The notes beneath the pieces are model-generated. The model searched no databases. It had not been told where the DNA came from and saw nothing but the letters and a program-made list of their open reading frames with translations. This document shows positions 16,534-24,888 of a DNA stretch of 64,000 bases, one piece after another. The stretch lies in assembly GCF_003428335.1 (NCBI RefSeq), contig NZ_CP031704.1, positions 5,220,071-5,284,070 on the forward strand, written 5' to 3'. This stretch comes from Solimonas sp. K1W22B-7. Lineage in GTDB: Bacteria > Pseudomonadota > Gammaproteobacteria > Nevskiales > Nevskiaceae. Position numbers and translations under genes: made by a program. How positions within the stretch are numbered: position 1 is the first letter of the stretch; each line of letters starts with the position of its first letter.

Positions 16534-17574
16534 CTACTTCACGCGGAAGCGCATCTCGCCGATCAGCTGGCCGCCGTCGGTGATGACCTGCACCTTCCAC
16601 TCGCCCTCGCAGTCCGCCGGGAAGCCGGTCTTGCGCGTCCAGGCACGGTAGCCTTCTTCGCGGCCGCCCTCGATGTGCAGCGGGATGCGGTCCACTTCCC
16701 TGCCCTCGTGCACCCAGCGGTGGAAGACCTCCTCGCGCAGGCCGCCCGGGGCGCGGATCGCGCTGAAGGCGTAGAGCCCGTTGGCGTTGAGCTCGGCAAT
16801 GCCGATCTCGCGCAGCTGGGCCCCGGGGGCGCGGGCTTCGACATCCACGGTCTGGCTGATCGTGCCCTGGCTGATCCACAGCGTGACCGGCGGCACCCAG
16901 GGGCCGTAGAGCCAGGCCAATGCGCCCAGCACCGCGGCGCCGGCGAAGGAGGCGAACCAGTGGCGCAGGCGACGCTGCTCGGGGAGCTGCGCCAGGCTCG
17001 GCACGGCCAGCACCGCCACCGCCAGCGCCGACCAGGCCAGGGTCTCGGTGGTGGTGATGTGCAGGAAGGTCGGCAGCAGGATCAGCGTGGCGACGTAGAT
17101 CGACAGCGCGTGGTAGGCCAGGAACATCGCCGGCCGGCCGGTCATCTGGCGGTGATAGGCCGGGTCCCAGGTGGAGGCCAGCGCCGCCAGTGCCACGACC
17201 ACGGTGAACACGGCCTGCATCGAGGTCCAGGTGGTGGTGTGCAGCAGGAAGGGCAGCGCGAAGAAGAAGGTTTCCTGGTGGACGCCCTGGGTGACGAAGC
17301 GCAGCAGCCAGGGCGAGGCATGCGCCCATTGCGGGCGCCAGCGGCCGATCCAGCGGCCCAGCAGGCCCTCGGCGAGGATCGCGATCCAGGCCAGCAGCAG
17401 GAAGCCGGCGAGCCACAGCCCCATCGCCTCTTGCCGGTTGATCAGGAAGAAGCTGCCGACACCGGCGGCAAAGTTGGTCGGGGCCCACCAGTGACGGCCA
17501 CGCCACAGCCAGCGCTCGAGCCAGGGAGCGTCGGGGCCGGGGGCGGCAGGAGCGGGGGCGGGCGTGTCGGTCAT
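16534..17574 (-). CDS. multi-pass membrane protein, DUF5924/DUF2914-type
   Basis: A 346-residue protein. After a proline/alanine-rich N-terminus there are about seven hydrophobic helices between residues 30 and 225. The C-terminal third (about 230-346) is a soluble beta-rich domain with FSAIRAP...EVFHRWVHEGREVDRIPL and GEWKVQVITDGG, the pattern of DUF2914 domains appended to such membrane proteins. The family has no defined function. The ATG at 17574 gives MTDTPAP. It is convergent with the secretin-domain gene, with 10 bp between stops, and divergent from yhhQ. Confidence 0.8.
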   Translation of the reverse strand: MTDTPAPAPAAPGPDAPWLERWLWRGRHWWAPTNFAAGVGSFFLINRQEAMGLWLAGFLLLAWIAILAEGLLGRWIGRWRPQWAHASPWLLRFVTQGVHQETFFFALPFLLHTTTWTSMQAVFTVVVALAALASTWDPAYHRQMTGRPAMFLAYHALSIYVATLILLPTFLHITTTETLAWSALAVAVLAVPSLAQLPEQRRLRHWFASFAGAAVLGALAWLYGPWVPPVTLWISQGTISQTVDVEARAPGAQLREIGIAELNANGLYAFSAIRAPGGLREEVFHRWVHEGREVDRIPLHIEGGREEGYRAWTRKTGFPADCEGEWKVQVITDGGQLIGEMRFRVK

Positions 17575-17667
17575 CGGTCCAGTGTAGCGGGGCAGCGTCG
17601 CCGCGCCGGGGTGAGGGATCGGCCAGCATCCCGGTGTAAGCTGAATGCAGACTGACTTCCCGGGACA

Positions 17668-18411
17668 ATGATGAACACGCAGGCTGGATCGGCGCAGGGT
17701 TTCCGTTACTACGATTTCCTGCTGGGCGGCATGGTCGCGGTGCTGCTGTGCTCCAACCTGATCGGGCCTGGCAAGGTCTGCACGGTCACCCTGCCCTGGC
17801 TCGGCAGCTTCAACTTCGGCGCCGGCAACCTGTTCTTTCCCATCGGCTACATCTTCGGCGACGTGCTCACCGAGGTCTACGGCTATGCCCGCGCGCGCCG
17901 CGCGATCTGGGCCGGCTTCGGCGCGATGCTGTTCGCCACGCTGATGTCGGCGGTGGTGGTGGGCATGACGCCCAGCCCCGACGAGCCCTGGAACGCCACG
18001 CTGCAGCCGGCGCTGGAGGTGGTGTTCGGCAACACCTGGCGCATCGTCGCCGCCAGCATGCTGGCCTACTGGGCCGGCGACTTCGTCAACTCCTTCGTCA
18101 TGGCCAAGATGAAGGTCCACTTCGGCGGACGTCACCTGTGGATGCGCACCATCGGCAGCACGATCTGCGGCCAGGGCGTGGACTCGCTGATCTTCTACCC
18201 GCTGGCGTTCTACGGCACCTGGACCAATGACGCGCTGATCGCGGTGATCGGCTTCAACTTCGTCTTCAAGCTCGGCGTGGAGGTGGCCATGACGCCGCTG
18301 ACCTACTTCGTGGTCGGGCGGCTGAAGAAGGCGGAGGGCGTGGACACCTTCGATACGGATACGAACTTCACGCCGTTCTCGCTGCGGGATGAGGGCGTGA
18401 ATCGGCGCTAG
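17668..18411 (+). CDS. yhhQ: queuosine precursor transporter (VUT family)
   Basis: A 247-residue membrane protein with about six hydrophobic helices and the family signatures FPIGYIFGDVLTEVYGY (residues about 58-75), IGSTICGQGVDSLIFYPLAF (about 168-187) and the closing FKLGVEVAMTPLTY. The YhhQ/QueT-like family takes up preQ0/preQ1 for tRNA queuosine. No preQ1 riboswitch-like leader is visible upstream. Two ATGs in tandem start it (17668 and 17671). Its 3' end borders the accessory block. Confidence 0.92.
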   Translation: MMNTQAGSAQGFRYYDFLLGGMVAVLLCSNLIGPGKVCTVTLPWLGSFNFGAGNLFFPIGYIFGDVLTEVYGYARARRAIWAGFGAMLFATLMSAVVVGMTPSPDEPWNATLQPALEVVFGNTWRIVAASMLAYWAGDFVNSFVMAKMKVHFGGRHLWMRTIGSTICGQGVDSLIFYPLAFYGTWTNDALIAVIGFNFVFKLGVEVAMTPLTYFVVGRLKKAEGVDTFDTDTNFTPFSLRDEGVNRR

Positions 18412-18886
18412 GCTGACCTCGTGGACTAAACTCGGTATTGCCGAAACAAACTCTGTACGAGATCGAGTCAGGCGGACTTAGAAGTAAACTCGGTCCGGAC
18501 TGTTGCAGCGCATAGTGAAGTCGAATGGAGAGGCTACCCAAAGGCCGAATTTGTTCGGAAGTCTCGGCGAAGGGGGCTACAAAAACCGCGAATATGGCGC
18601 CGGAATGTCCGGCATGGCCGGGGCGCTGCCTGGCGTAGTCAGGCCGACGATGGCGGGTACCGCCGAATCTGCGGCGATCCCATTGCCGGGGGTGCCATTG
18701 GGGCCGGGTTGAATATTTTTCACGGCGCCAGTTCTCCTATCAAAAAATAATTCAGCCTGGCCCCTTTTGGCCTCATTGCTCGCCACGGGCAGTTAAACCG
18801 GACGCGCCGGCCGGAACAGGCCAATAGCTTTCATGAACCACAGGTTCAGCAATGGCACCTTCTGGAACAACTCCAGGCGGGGCCGC
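18412..18886. other. non-coding start of the accessory block
   Basis: These 475 bp between yhhQ and the beta-helix gene contain two copies of TAAACTCGGT (18426 and 18486) and the first copy of a 119-bp direct repeat (18574-18692). A minus-strand frame 18577-18786 is open with a possible internal GTG start after GGAG, but it has no family features and overlaps the repeat, so no gene is called. Confidence 0.5.
18574..18692. repeat. 119-bp direct repeat, copy 1
   Basis: It begins GGGCTACAAAAACCGCGAAT and ends CCCATTGCCGGGGG. Copy 2 lies exactly 1920 bp downstream in the same orientation with one mismatch (18620 G versus 20540 A). The two copies bracket the beta-helix lipoprotein gene. Confidence 0.95.
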
Positions 18887-20479
18887 TTATGGGGTCGGCC
18901 GTGGTGGTTCATAAAACCCGATCGTCGGCGCCGTATCCGCTGGAACGGGGTTGCCGAAGTAATCACGATCCGGATGACCGGCTATCGTCCTGCCGGTGCC
19001 GACGGCGGGCGAGCCGGCGCGCAAGGCAAAGCCGCCGGCGATTTCGCGGCCGACTCCGCGACGGGCGGCATCCTGGAACAACGGGTCTGCGAAGATGAAG
19101 GGCGGCAGCGCAACCGGCAGCATGTTGAAGAACAGGTTGTTGGCGCAATGCAGCGGGCAGACGAAGCCGAGGTAGGGAATCTCTGTGGTTGAGTAAACGA
19201 TGTTATTGAAGAATTCGTAGCTCGTCGGGTCCTGGATGTGGTTGGATGCACCGATGATCGAGGTGCTGCCGTTGATCGGCTCTTTGCCGACAAAGGTGTT
19301 GTTGTAGACCTTGACCTGAAACAGTCCGCCGGTTCCTATCGGCGGCAGTTGGCAGAGCCCGTCGCGGACCAGGCCGTAATCGTCGATGCTGAGGTTGTAG
19401 CGGACCACCGCGGATCGCTGCTGGATCAAGCTGTCGCACACCAGGATGAAGCCACCCGCATTGTCGTGGCTGTAGTTGTACTGGACGATCGTTCCATCCT
19501 GGTTGAAATCGATATCGAAGCCGGTACCGTCGGCTTCCGGGCCCAGCATGCCGTAGACCTCGTTGCGCTGGATCACGGTGTCGTTCGACGCGAAGGCCCA
19601 CATGCCGGCGCTGTACAACCAGTTGGGGTCGGTTATCGGCTTGTGCAGCAGGTTGCCGCCACCGAGCACGTTGTCCTCGATATGCGCGCCGAACGCGCCG
19701 GTGACCACGATGCCATCGCCGCCAATCCGGTATAGCCGGTTGCCGCGCGCGACCACACGGGTGGCCGCTTCCGGCCATGCGCCGGATGGCGAACGCACGC
19801 CACGCGCGCCCTCCGCCACGTTGAGCCAGATGCCCATGCGGTAGACGTCTTCAAGCAGGTTGTCGGAGACCAGCACACCATCGAAGCGCGTCTTGAAGCT
19901 GCCGCTCGCCTGCGCATCGAACAGGATGCCGTCGCCGCCGGTTTCCTTCGGCGAGCTCGCGCCGTCGACGTTATGGATGTGGAGCCGTTGCACGGTCACG
20001 TTGCTGACCACAGCCTCGGCTTTCGCCACCACGTGCACGCCCCGGCAGATTTTTGTGCGGTCACCGCGGTTGGTCAGTTCCAAGTCTTCGAGGATCACGT
20101 GTGAAACATCTTCCAGCAGCACGGCGTCCGGGAAAGCGGGATCGCTGCTGCAGACGCCGTCGATGCGCGGCAAGGAACCTTCACCGTAGGCGCCGACCCG
20201 CGCCGGCCGATCCGCTGCGCCGGCGCCGCGGAGTTCGAGCGCACCGGTGCATACCGTACCGCGCTTGAACAGGATGTTGGTGCCTGGCGTAAGCGTCAGC
20301 GCGCTTGCCTGGTCGAGGCTGTTCCAGGGATGCGCCACGCTGCCGTCACCGGCCTCGCGCTGCGTGCAATCCACGTGATAGGCGCCTGAGATCCCGGGAT
20401 CGGTGGCGTCGCTGTGGTGACACGCAGTGAGCGCCAGGCTCAGTGCAGCAACAATTAGAGATGGTGTGAGACCGTGCAT
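18887..20479 (-). CDS. right-handed parallel beta-helix lipoprotein
   Basis: A 530-residue protein. A lipoprotein signal is clear (LALTAC, Cys20). The body repeatedly shows strands of the type 'VILEDLELTN', 'VTVQRLHIHNVDG' and 'TIVQYNYSHDNAGGF', the pattern of right-handed beta-helix proteins that bind or cleave polysaccharides. Residues around 75-95 (WNSLDQASALTLTPGTNILF) match the N-terminal cap common in such secreted beta-helix proteins. I chose the ATG at 20479, since it begins the signal peptide; upstream in-frame codons run through the 119-bp repeat. It is next to a GH3 glycosidase in the same direction, so a role in glycan breakdown is inferred. Confidence 0.85.
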   Translation of the reverse strand: MHGLTPSLIVAALSLALTACHHSDATDPGISGAYHVDCTQREAGDGSVAHPWNSLDQASALTLTPGTNILFKRGTVCTGALELRGAGAADRPARVGAYGEGSLPRIDGVCSSDPAFPDAVLLEDVSHVILEDLELTNRGDRTKICRGVHVVAKAEAVVSNVTVQRLHIHNVDGASSPKETGGDGILFDAQASGSFKTRFDGVLVSDNLLEDVYRMGIWLNVAEGARGVRSPSGAWPEAATRVVARGNRLYRIGGDGIVVTGAFGAHIEDNVLGGGNLLHKPITDPNWLYSAGMWAFASNDTVIQRNEVYGMLGPEADGTGFDIDFNQDGTIVQYNYSHDNAGGFILVCDSLIQQRSAVVRYNLSIDDYGLVRDGLCQLPPIGTGGLFQVKVYNNTFVGKEPINGSTSIIGASNHIQDPTSYEFFNNIVYSTTEIPYLGFVCPLHCANNLFFNMLPVALPPFIFADPLFQDAARRGVGREIAGGFALRAGSPAVGTGRTIAGHPDRDYFGNPVPADTAPTIGFYEPPRPTP

Positions 20480-20493
20480 GGCTTTTTTCTGTT

Positions 20494-20612
20494 GGGCTAC
20501 AAAAACCGCGAATATGGCGCCGGAATGTCCGGCATGGCCAGGGCGCTGCCTGGCGTAGTCAGGCCGACGATGGCGGGTACCGCCGAATCTGCGGCGATCC
20601 CATTGCCGGGGG
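20494..20612. repeat. 119-bp direct repeat, copy 2
   Basis: Same orientation as 18574-18692, 118 of 119 positions identical. It ends 14 bp before the start codon of the beta-helix gene (which reads on the minus strand), so on that strand it forms the immediate upstream region of the gene. Confidence 0.95.
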
Positions 20613-20673
20613 CAGACAAGCCCCCGCGAACTGCTGGTGTGGACCTCCAAGTCCGGTCGCGGCTGCCGTAGCC

Positions 20674-22971
20674 TCATGGGCAGTTTCCTCCCGCCTGAGC
20701 GATAACCCCTTGCAGCGGCAGTGCGCGCGACGACGATCCCACCGCCACGCCGTAGCAGCCGGGCGCCACGCTCCAGCGCGCGCCGGCCTCGTCCCAGTAC
20801 GCGAACGAGCGCGCGTCGAGCGCGAAGTGCACGCGCGCCGACTCGCCCGGGGCAAGCTGCACTTTCTGAAAGCCCTTGAGCTGATGCGGCGGCTGCACGA
20901 TGCCCGGCGCCGGCTGCGGCAGGCCGAGGTAGAGCTGCGCGACTTCGGCGCCCTCCCGGGTACCGATGTTGGCCACCGTGGCACTGATCTCACGGTCGTT
21001 CACCTGCAGGTCGGAATAGCGGAAACGCGTGTACGACAGGCCGTGGCCGAACGGGAACGCGGGTTCGAGGCCTTGCGCGTCGTACCAGCGGTAGCCCATC
21101 AACACGTCCTCGGTGTAGAACACCTGCACGCCGTTGCCGGGGTAGCGCAGCAGATCGCCGCCGACCGGCGTGTCGGCGGTATGCCGAGGGAAAGTGATGG
21201 GCAGTTTGCCGGACGGATTCACGTCGCCGAACAGCACGCGCGCCATGGCGGTGCCGCCATCCGCGCCCGGATACCAGGCTTCGAGAATCGCCGGCACCTG
21301 GTCCCGCCATGGCGTGAGCACCTGGCCGCCGGTCTGCATCACCACCATGGTCTTGGGATTGGCTGCCGCCACCGCTGCGATCAGCGCATCCTGATTGCCG
21401 GCGCAGTCGCTCAGCAGGCATTCGGGCGTAAAGCTCAATGCTTCGCCGAGCGGCCCCAGCAGTCCACCGCAGTCCAGCGACAGGCAGGGCTGGTCGTGAC
21501 CTTCGGTCATGTGATTGCTGACCGCGACGATAACCACGTCCGCCTCTCGCGCCAGCGCGGCGGCGGTGCTCGTGCTGGTGCCCGGGTCGTAACGCAGCTC
21601 GACGCCAGCCGCCGCGGCGCGCGCCTCCAGGCCCTGACGCAGGGTGGTCGTCTTCAGCGGGATGACGAAGGACGAACCTCTACCGGCGTTGTAGCGATCA
21701 GCGGCCGCGCCGATCAGCGCGAGCTTCAGGCCCGCGCGCGCCGGCAGCGGCAGCAATTCGCCGTCGTTCTTCATCAGCACCATGCCCTGCTCGGCGATGC
21801 TGCGCGACGCGGCAAAATGCCCTTCGGTGTCGATCCTCGAGATGTCGTCCGGGTAAGCCGCCCGGTCGAAGACGCCGAAGGCGAAATGCGTCCGCAGGAT
21901 GTTGCGCACGCGCTTATTGATGGTTTCGTCGCTCACCAGGGCGACCGCGCGCACGGCCTGGACCACCAGCGGGCTGTATACCAGCGCCGGCCAGGGTTCG
22001 AAGTCCAGGCCAGCGTTGAGCCCCGCCTGCGGGATGTGCACGGCGTTGTAGTCGGCCAGCACATAGCCCTTGAAGCCCCATTCCTCGCGCAAGACCTGGG
22101 TCAGCGTGAAGGGATTCTCGCAGGCCCAGGGCCCGTTCAGGCGGTTGTAGGAACACATGACGGTGCCTACGCCGCCTTCCTTGACCGCCGCCTCGTAGGA
22201 CTGGAGATAGATTTCGCGCAGGGCGCGCTCGCTGACCACGACATCGGTCGTGAAACGCCCACCCACGGCTCCAGTCAGCGGCGGCAGCGGGAAGCCTTCG
22301 GGCGGCACCGACAGCGCGCCATCCTGGTGGTTGCCGACGAAATGCTTGGCGTTGGCGATCACGCCCTGATCCTGGATGCCGTGCACCAGGGGCGGAGCAA
22401 AGGTGCGCGCGAGGAAGGGATCCTCGCCCATGGTCTCCATGTTGCGGCCCCAGAACGGATTGCGCACGAGATCAAGATTGGGCGCGAAGACCACGTCGTT
22501 GCCGCGACCGCGCGCCTGCTCGCCGATGACGCTGCCGTAGCGATAGGCCAGGCGTGGATCCCAGCTCGCCGCCAGCGCGATGCCCGCCGGCATCGGAGTG
22601 CCACCGGTCGCCTGCGCCACGCCATGCGGGCCATCGGCGTAATAGATCGTCGGAATCCCGAGCCGCTCGATGCCGAAGCTGGTGCCGGTGTGCCGGGTCT
22701 GCGACGGCAGCGGCGTGGTGGCGAACACATCGTCGCCGCCGAGCAGGGAAATCTTCTCCTCCAGCGTCATTTCCGCCAGCAGCCGATCGGCGCGCGCATC
22801 CGCCGACAGCCGGGTATCGCACCAGGGATGCTCGCCGCAGCGCGCCGGGCCGGCCGCGGCGACCGGCGACGTACCGGCTGCGGCCTGCGGCTGGCTTCTG
22901 CCACAGGCCGACAACCCGAGGCCAAGCAGGGCGAGCAGCAGGCCCGCACACAGCTTTGACGGGACGTTCAT
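20674..22971 (-). CDS. GH3 family beta-glucosidase-like lipoprotein
   Basis: A 765-residue glycoside hydrolase family 3 enzyme. Lipoprotein signal with lipobox LSAC (Cys23). The GH3 barrel covers about residues 60-380: KH at 209-210 and the nucleophile region LADYNAVH with Asp307. The C-terminal sandwich carries GEALSFTPE and the FnIII-like domain at the end (YLGLPQPAPGIVQPPHQLKGFQKV). The family removes terminal beta-linked sugars from glycans or glycosides. It lies 194 bp upstream of the beta-helix gene on the same strand, and copy 2 of the 119-bp repeat separates them. Its ATG overlaps the stop of a small upstream ORF, so translation is probably coupled. Confidence 0.92.
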   Translation of the reverse strand: MNVPSKLCAGLLLALLGLGLSACGRSQPQAAAGTSPVAAAGPARCGEHPWCDTRLSADARADRLLAEMTLEEKISLLGGDDVFATTPLPSQTRHTGTSFGIERLGIPTIYYADGPHGVAQATGGTPMPAGIALAASWDPRLAYRYGSVIGEQARGRGNDVVFAPNLDLVRNPFWGRNMETMGEDPFLARTFAPPLVHGIQDQGVIANAKHFVGNHQDGALSVPPEGFPLPPLTGAVGGRFTTDVVVSERALREIYLQSYEAAVKEGGVGTVMCSYNRLNGPWACENPFTLTQVLREEWGFKGYVLADYNAVHIPQAGLNAGLDFEPWPALVYSPLVVQAVRAVALVSDETINKRVRNILRTHFAFGVFDRAAYPDDISRIDTEGHFAASRSIAEQGMVLMKNDGELLPLPARAGLKLALIGAAADRYNAGRGSSFVIPLKTTTLRQGLEARAAAAGVELRYDPGTSTSTAAALAREADVVIVAVSNHMTEGHDQPCLSLDCGGLLGPLGEALSFTPECLLSDCAGNQDALIAAVAAANPKTMVVMQTGGQVLTPWRDQVPAILEAWYPGADGGTAMARVLFGDVNPSGKLPITFPRHTADTPVGGDLLRYPGNGVQVFYTEDVLMGYRWYDAQGLEPAFPFGHGLSYTRFRYSDLQVNDREISATVANIGTREGAEVAQLYLGLPQPAPGIVQPPHQLKGFQKVQLAPGESARVHFALDARSFAYWDEAGARWSVAPGCYGVAVGSSSRALPLQGVIAQAGGNCP

Positions 22972-23066
22972 AGGCGCGCCGCCCTGCAGCAACAACGTGC
23001 GCCGCAGAGCAGAGCAGCCGTTTCCATGGCGACGATCGACCCGTAGCGCAGCAATTTCGACATCAT
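22968..23066 (-). CDS. 32-residue upstream ORF coupled to the GH3 gene
   Basis: My minus-strand reading from ATG-ATG at 23066 gives MMSKLLRYGSIVAMETAALL followed by 12 residues rich in Cys and Arg, ending with TGA at 22968-22970. A strong GAGGAG lies about 5 nt upstream of the first ATG, while the GH3 start itself has no good Shine-Dalgarno. The stop overlaps the GH3 ATG (ATGA). It could be a leader peptide that couples translation, or the remnant of an older gene. Too short for family assignment. Confidence 0.4.
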   Translation of the reverse strand: MMSKLLRYGSIVAMETAALLCGARCCCRAARL

Positions 23067-23242
23067 CGATTCTCCTCGAATCATGGTGCTCCGCCCAATG
23101 GGTGGCACACTTTTTTGCCGACAGCGCAGCCTACGGCTTCGGATTTTTATTCAGCCTTCGAGTACTCATAAGGACTGTAGCCGTCCCGTCGCACAGAAGC
23201 AGGGTCAGCAAAGGCCAGTAAAGGGCCTTTGTCGGCCAATCT

Positions 23243-23799
23243 GTGAGGCCGCGTCTCCGCAATCGCAGAGGCTGGTATGCGCCTATCTTTCTACAGGCCG
23301 CGATTTCAGCGACCGGCGAGCCCGAACTGGCGCTGAAAGTCGGCAGCAGTATCCAGCCGCGCCATATCGGCTGCTCAGCTACGTGGCGATGAGTTGCGCC
23401 ACGTTCGGCGACGCCATCGAGCAGATGCAGCGCTATTTGCGCCTCGCCGGTGACATCAGTTCGACCCGCCTCGTGACGCGCGGCCGCAGTGTCGATGTTA
23501 TCTGGCAGTGGTCGCACGGCAGCCCGGTGCCCGACTCGATGCCCAAGCTGCAGCAGGCATCGCGGATCACGTTGGCGCGCTGGATCACCGACCGGCGCGG
23601 CGCCGGCGTGACCGCGTACGTCCAGTTCCCGCGCCCGCGCGACGACGAGGTCTATGACCGCTTCTTTGGCGGCCGCACCCGCTTCGGCCAGCGCGACACC
23701 AAGCTGGAGTTTCCTGCCGACTTCCTGCGGATGCCGGTCGCCACCGCGAATCCGTGCCCAATAGGCCGACTTTCCTTGTGCATGCAGACTCACGGATGA
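23243..23799 (+). pseudogene. broken AraC-family regulator (sensor domain remnant)
   Basis: Two adjoining frames together rebuild the N-terminal ligand domain of an AraC-type regulator. Frame one (from about 23243) ends APIFLQAAISATGEPELALK followed by VGSSIQPRHIG. Frame two resumes at 23371 with LLSYVAMSCATFGDAIEQMQ and continues to FGQRDTKLEF.ADFLRMPVATANP. One base is missing at about 23371. After about 23760 the match stops, and no AraC-type HTH follows, so the DNA-binding half is lost. The gene was divergent from the GH3 gene and may once have controlled it. Confidence 0.75.
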
Positions 23800-24138
23800 T
23801 CCGGGTCTTGGCTACCGTCCAGTCTCGACAAGGGCACTAAGGGGACGAGGCGGGTCTGATCTACGGAGCAGACTCAAGGTCTCAGGGCGGGATCAGCTTC
23901 CCCGCCTCATCCTGCACCCGTCGCGTTTCGGGTGCGCAGATAAGATACAAGGGCGGGTCTTGACCCGCCTGTCGCGGAAGGCGGGTCAAGACCCGCCCTT
24001 AGTATTGTAGCTATGCCTGCCGAAGTCGCTCTTTGGCCGAGGCTGCCGATCGTAACCATCAACTCTGGATTGGCTGGCCGACAAGCTCGGTTACACTTTG
24101 CCCTGCGGCGTCACACGCAGAAGTCACACAGGGAAGCC
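23800..24138. other. intergenic region after the AraC remnant
   Basis: No gene seen. It holds a very strong palindrome at 23949-24000 and unpaired, mixed-composition sequence on both sides. Confidence 0.5.
23949..24000. repeat. 22-bp perfect inverted repeat (GGGCGGGTC family)
   Basis: Arms 23949-23970 (AAGGGCGGGTCTTGACCCGC plus CT) and 23979-24000 are perfect complements around the 8-nt loop GTCGCGGA. Each arm is itself nearly palindromic (GGCGGGTC TT GACCCGCC). It has the look of a paired REP element. Confidence 0.9.
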
Positions 24139-24855
24139 ATGAGCACTGCCGGTTCAGACAGGCCATACAAGGGAACATTCGTCGAAGCTGACCGGAATGG
24201 CGAGTACGTCAATCTGGGGCGTAACTACAAGGTCAAAATCGAGGGCAGTCTCCTCGTGCTCTCCGAACTGCGTATCCCCCTGGTCAAAGTGAAGAGCGCC
24301 GAGCGCGTCGGGCCTGGGGCGGCTCTGGTCTTCCTGGATGGCCGCAACGTTGCCAAGCTGTTGATGCTTACAACGAACAATTTGTTTGGCCTGTCGATTG
24401 GCAGGAACAAGCACCTCAACGAATTCGTGGACTGCGTGAACCTTGCGACCGAGCGCGCGAAGGCTGCAGTTTCAGGCAATGAGCTTGCGGCCGCGCAGGC
24501 GGCGGCGCCGGCCGACACCTGCCACGACTGTGGCGTGCGCGGAGGAGAGCCGTTGGCGTTCGGTCGTGTGTACGGCTTCGTCAGTATCACACGATGGACA
24601 ACGAGCCCCGGCGTGTATTGCAAGGCGCATGCGACGAAGCGCGGCGTCCGTTCCTTGTTGCTCACCGGTCTGCTCGGCTGGTGGAGTCTGGTCGGCTTCT
24701 TGCGCACGTCTTCTTTCATCCGGCTGAATGCGCGGTCGCTGCACCAGCATTCGACATTGCCTGCGCCCCTGATTAAAGCGATGACGCTCGCGGCCTATCT
24801 GCCTGCGGCGCTGGTCGTGCTGCTGATCTATGAAGTAGTGGCTGGTTCGAGCTAG
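24139..24855 (+). CDS. hypothetical membrane protein with CxxC motif
   Basis: A 238-residue protein. Residues 1-130 are soluble and beta-rich (YKGTFVEADRNGEYVNLGRN near the start). A CHDCG zinc-ribbon-like pair is at about residue 130, then YCKAHATKRGVRSLLLTGLL with GWWSLVGF and a second hydrophobic stretch over the last 30 residues. The 'YC..HA...' plus 'GWW' arrangement is seen in several uncharacterised bacterial proteins. I chose the ATG at 24139, preceded by GGGAAG, over an ATG at 24013 whose extra 42 residues look non-coding. Function is unknown. Confidence 0.7.
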   Translation: MSTAGSDRPYKGTFVEADRNGEYVNLGRNYKVKIEGSLLVLSELRIPLVKVKSAERVGPGAALVFLDGRNVAKLLMLTTNNLFGLSIGRNKHLNEFVDCVNLATERAKAAVSGNELAAAQAAAPADTCHDCGVRGGEPLAFGRVYGFVSITRWTTSPGVYCKAHATKRGVRSLLLTGLLGWWSLVGFLRTSSFIRLNARSLHQHSTLPAPLIKAMTLAAYLPAALVVLLIYEVVAGSS

Positions 24856-24888
24856 AGCCTGCCGCGAAAGGCGGATCAGTGATCCGCT

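Noticed and set aside
18577-18786. Small minus-strand frame with a possible GGAG-GTG start
   Set aside because: It overlaps copy 1 of the 119-bp repeat, shows no family features and is not supported in copy 2, where the frame is different upstream.
20710-22959. A plus-strand open frame of about 750 codons opposite the GH3 gene
   Set aside because: Shadow of the GH3 gene, which has intact catalytic residues.
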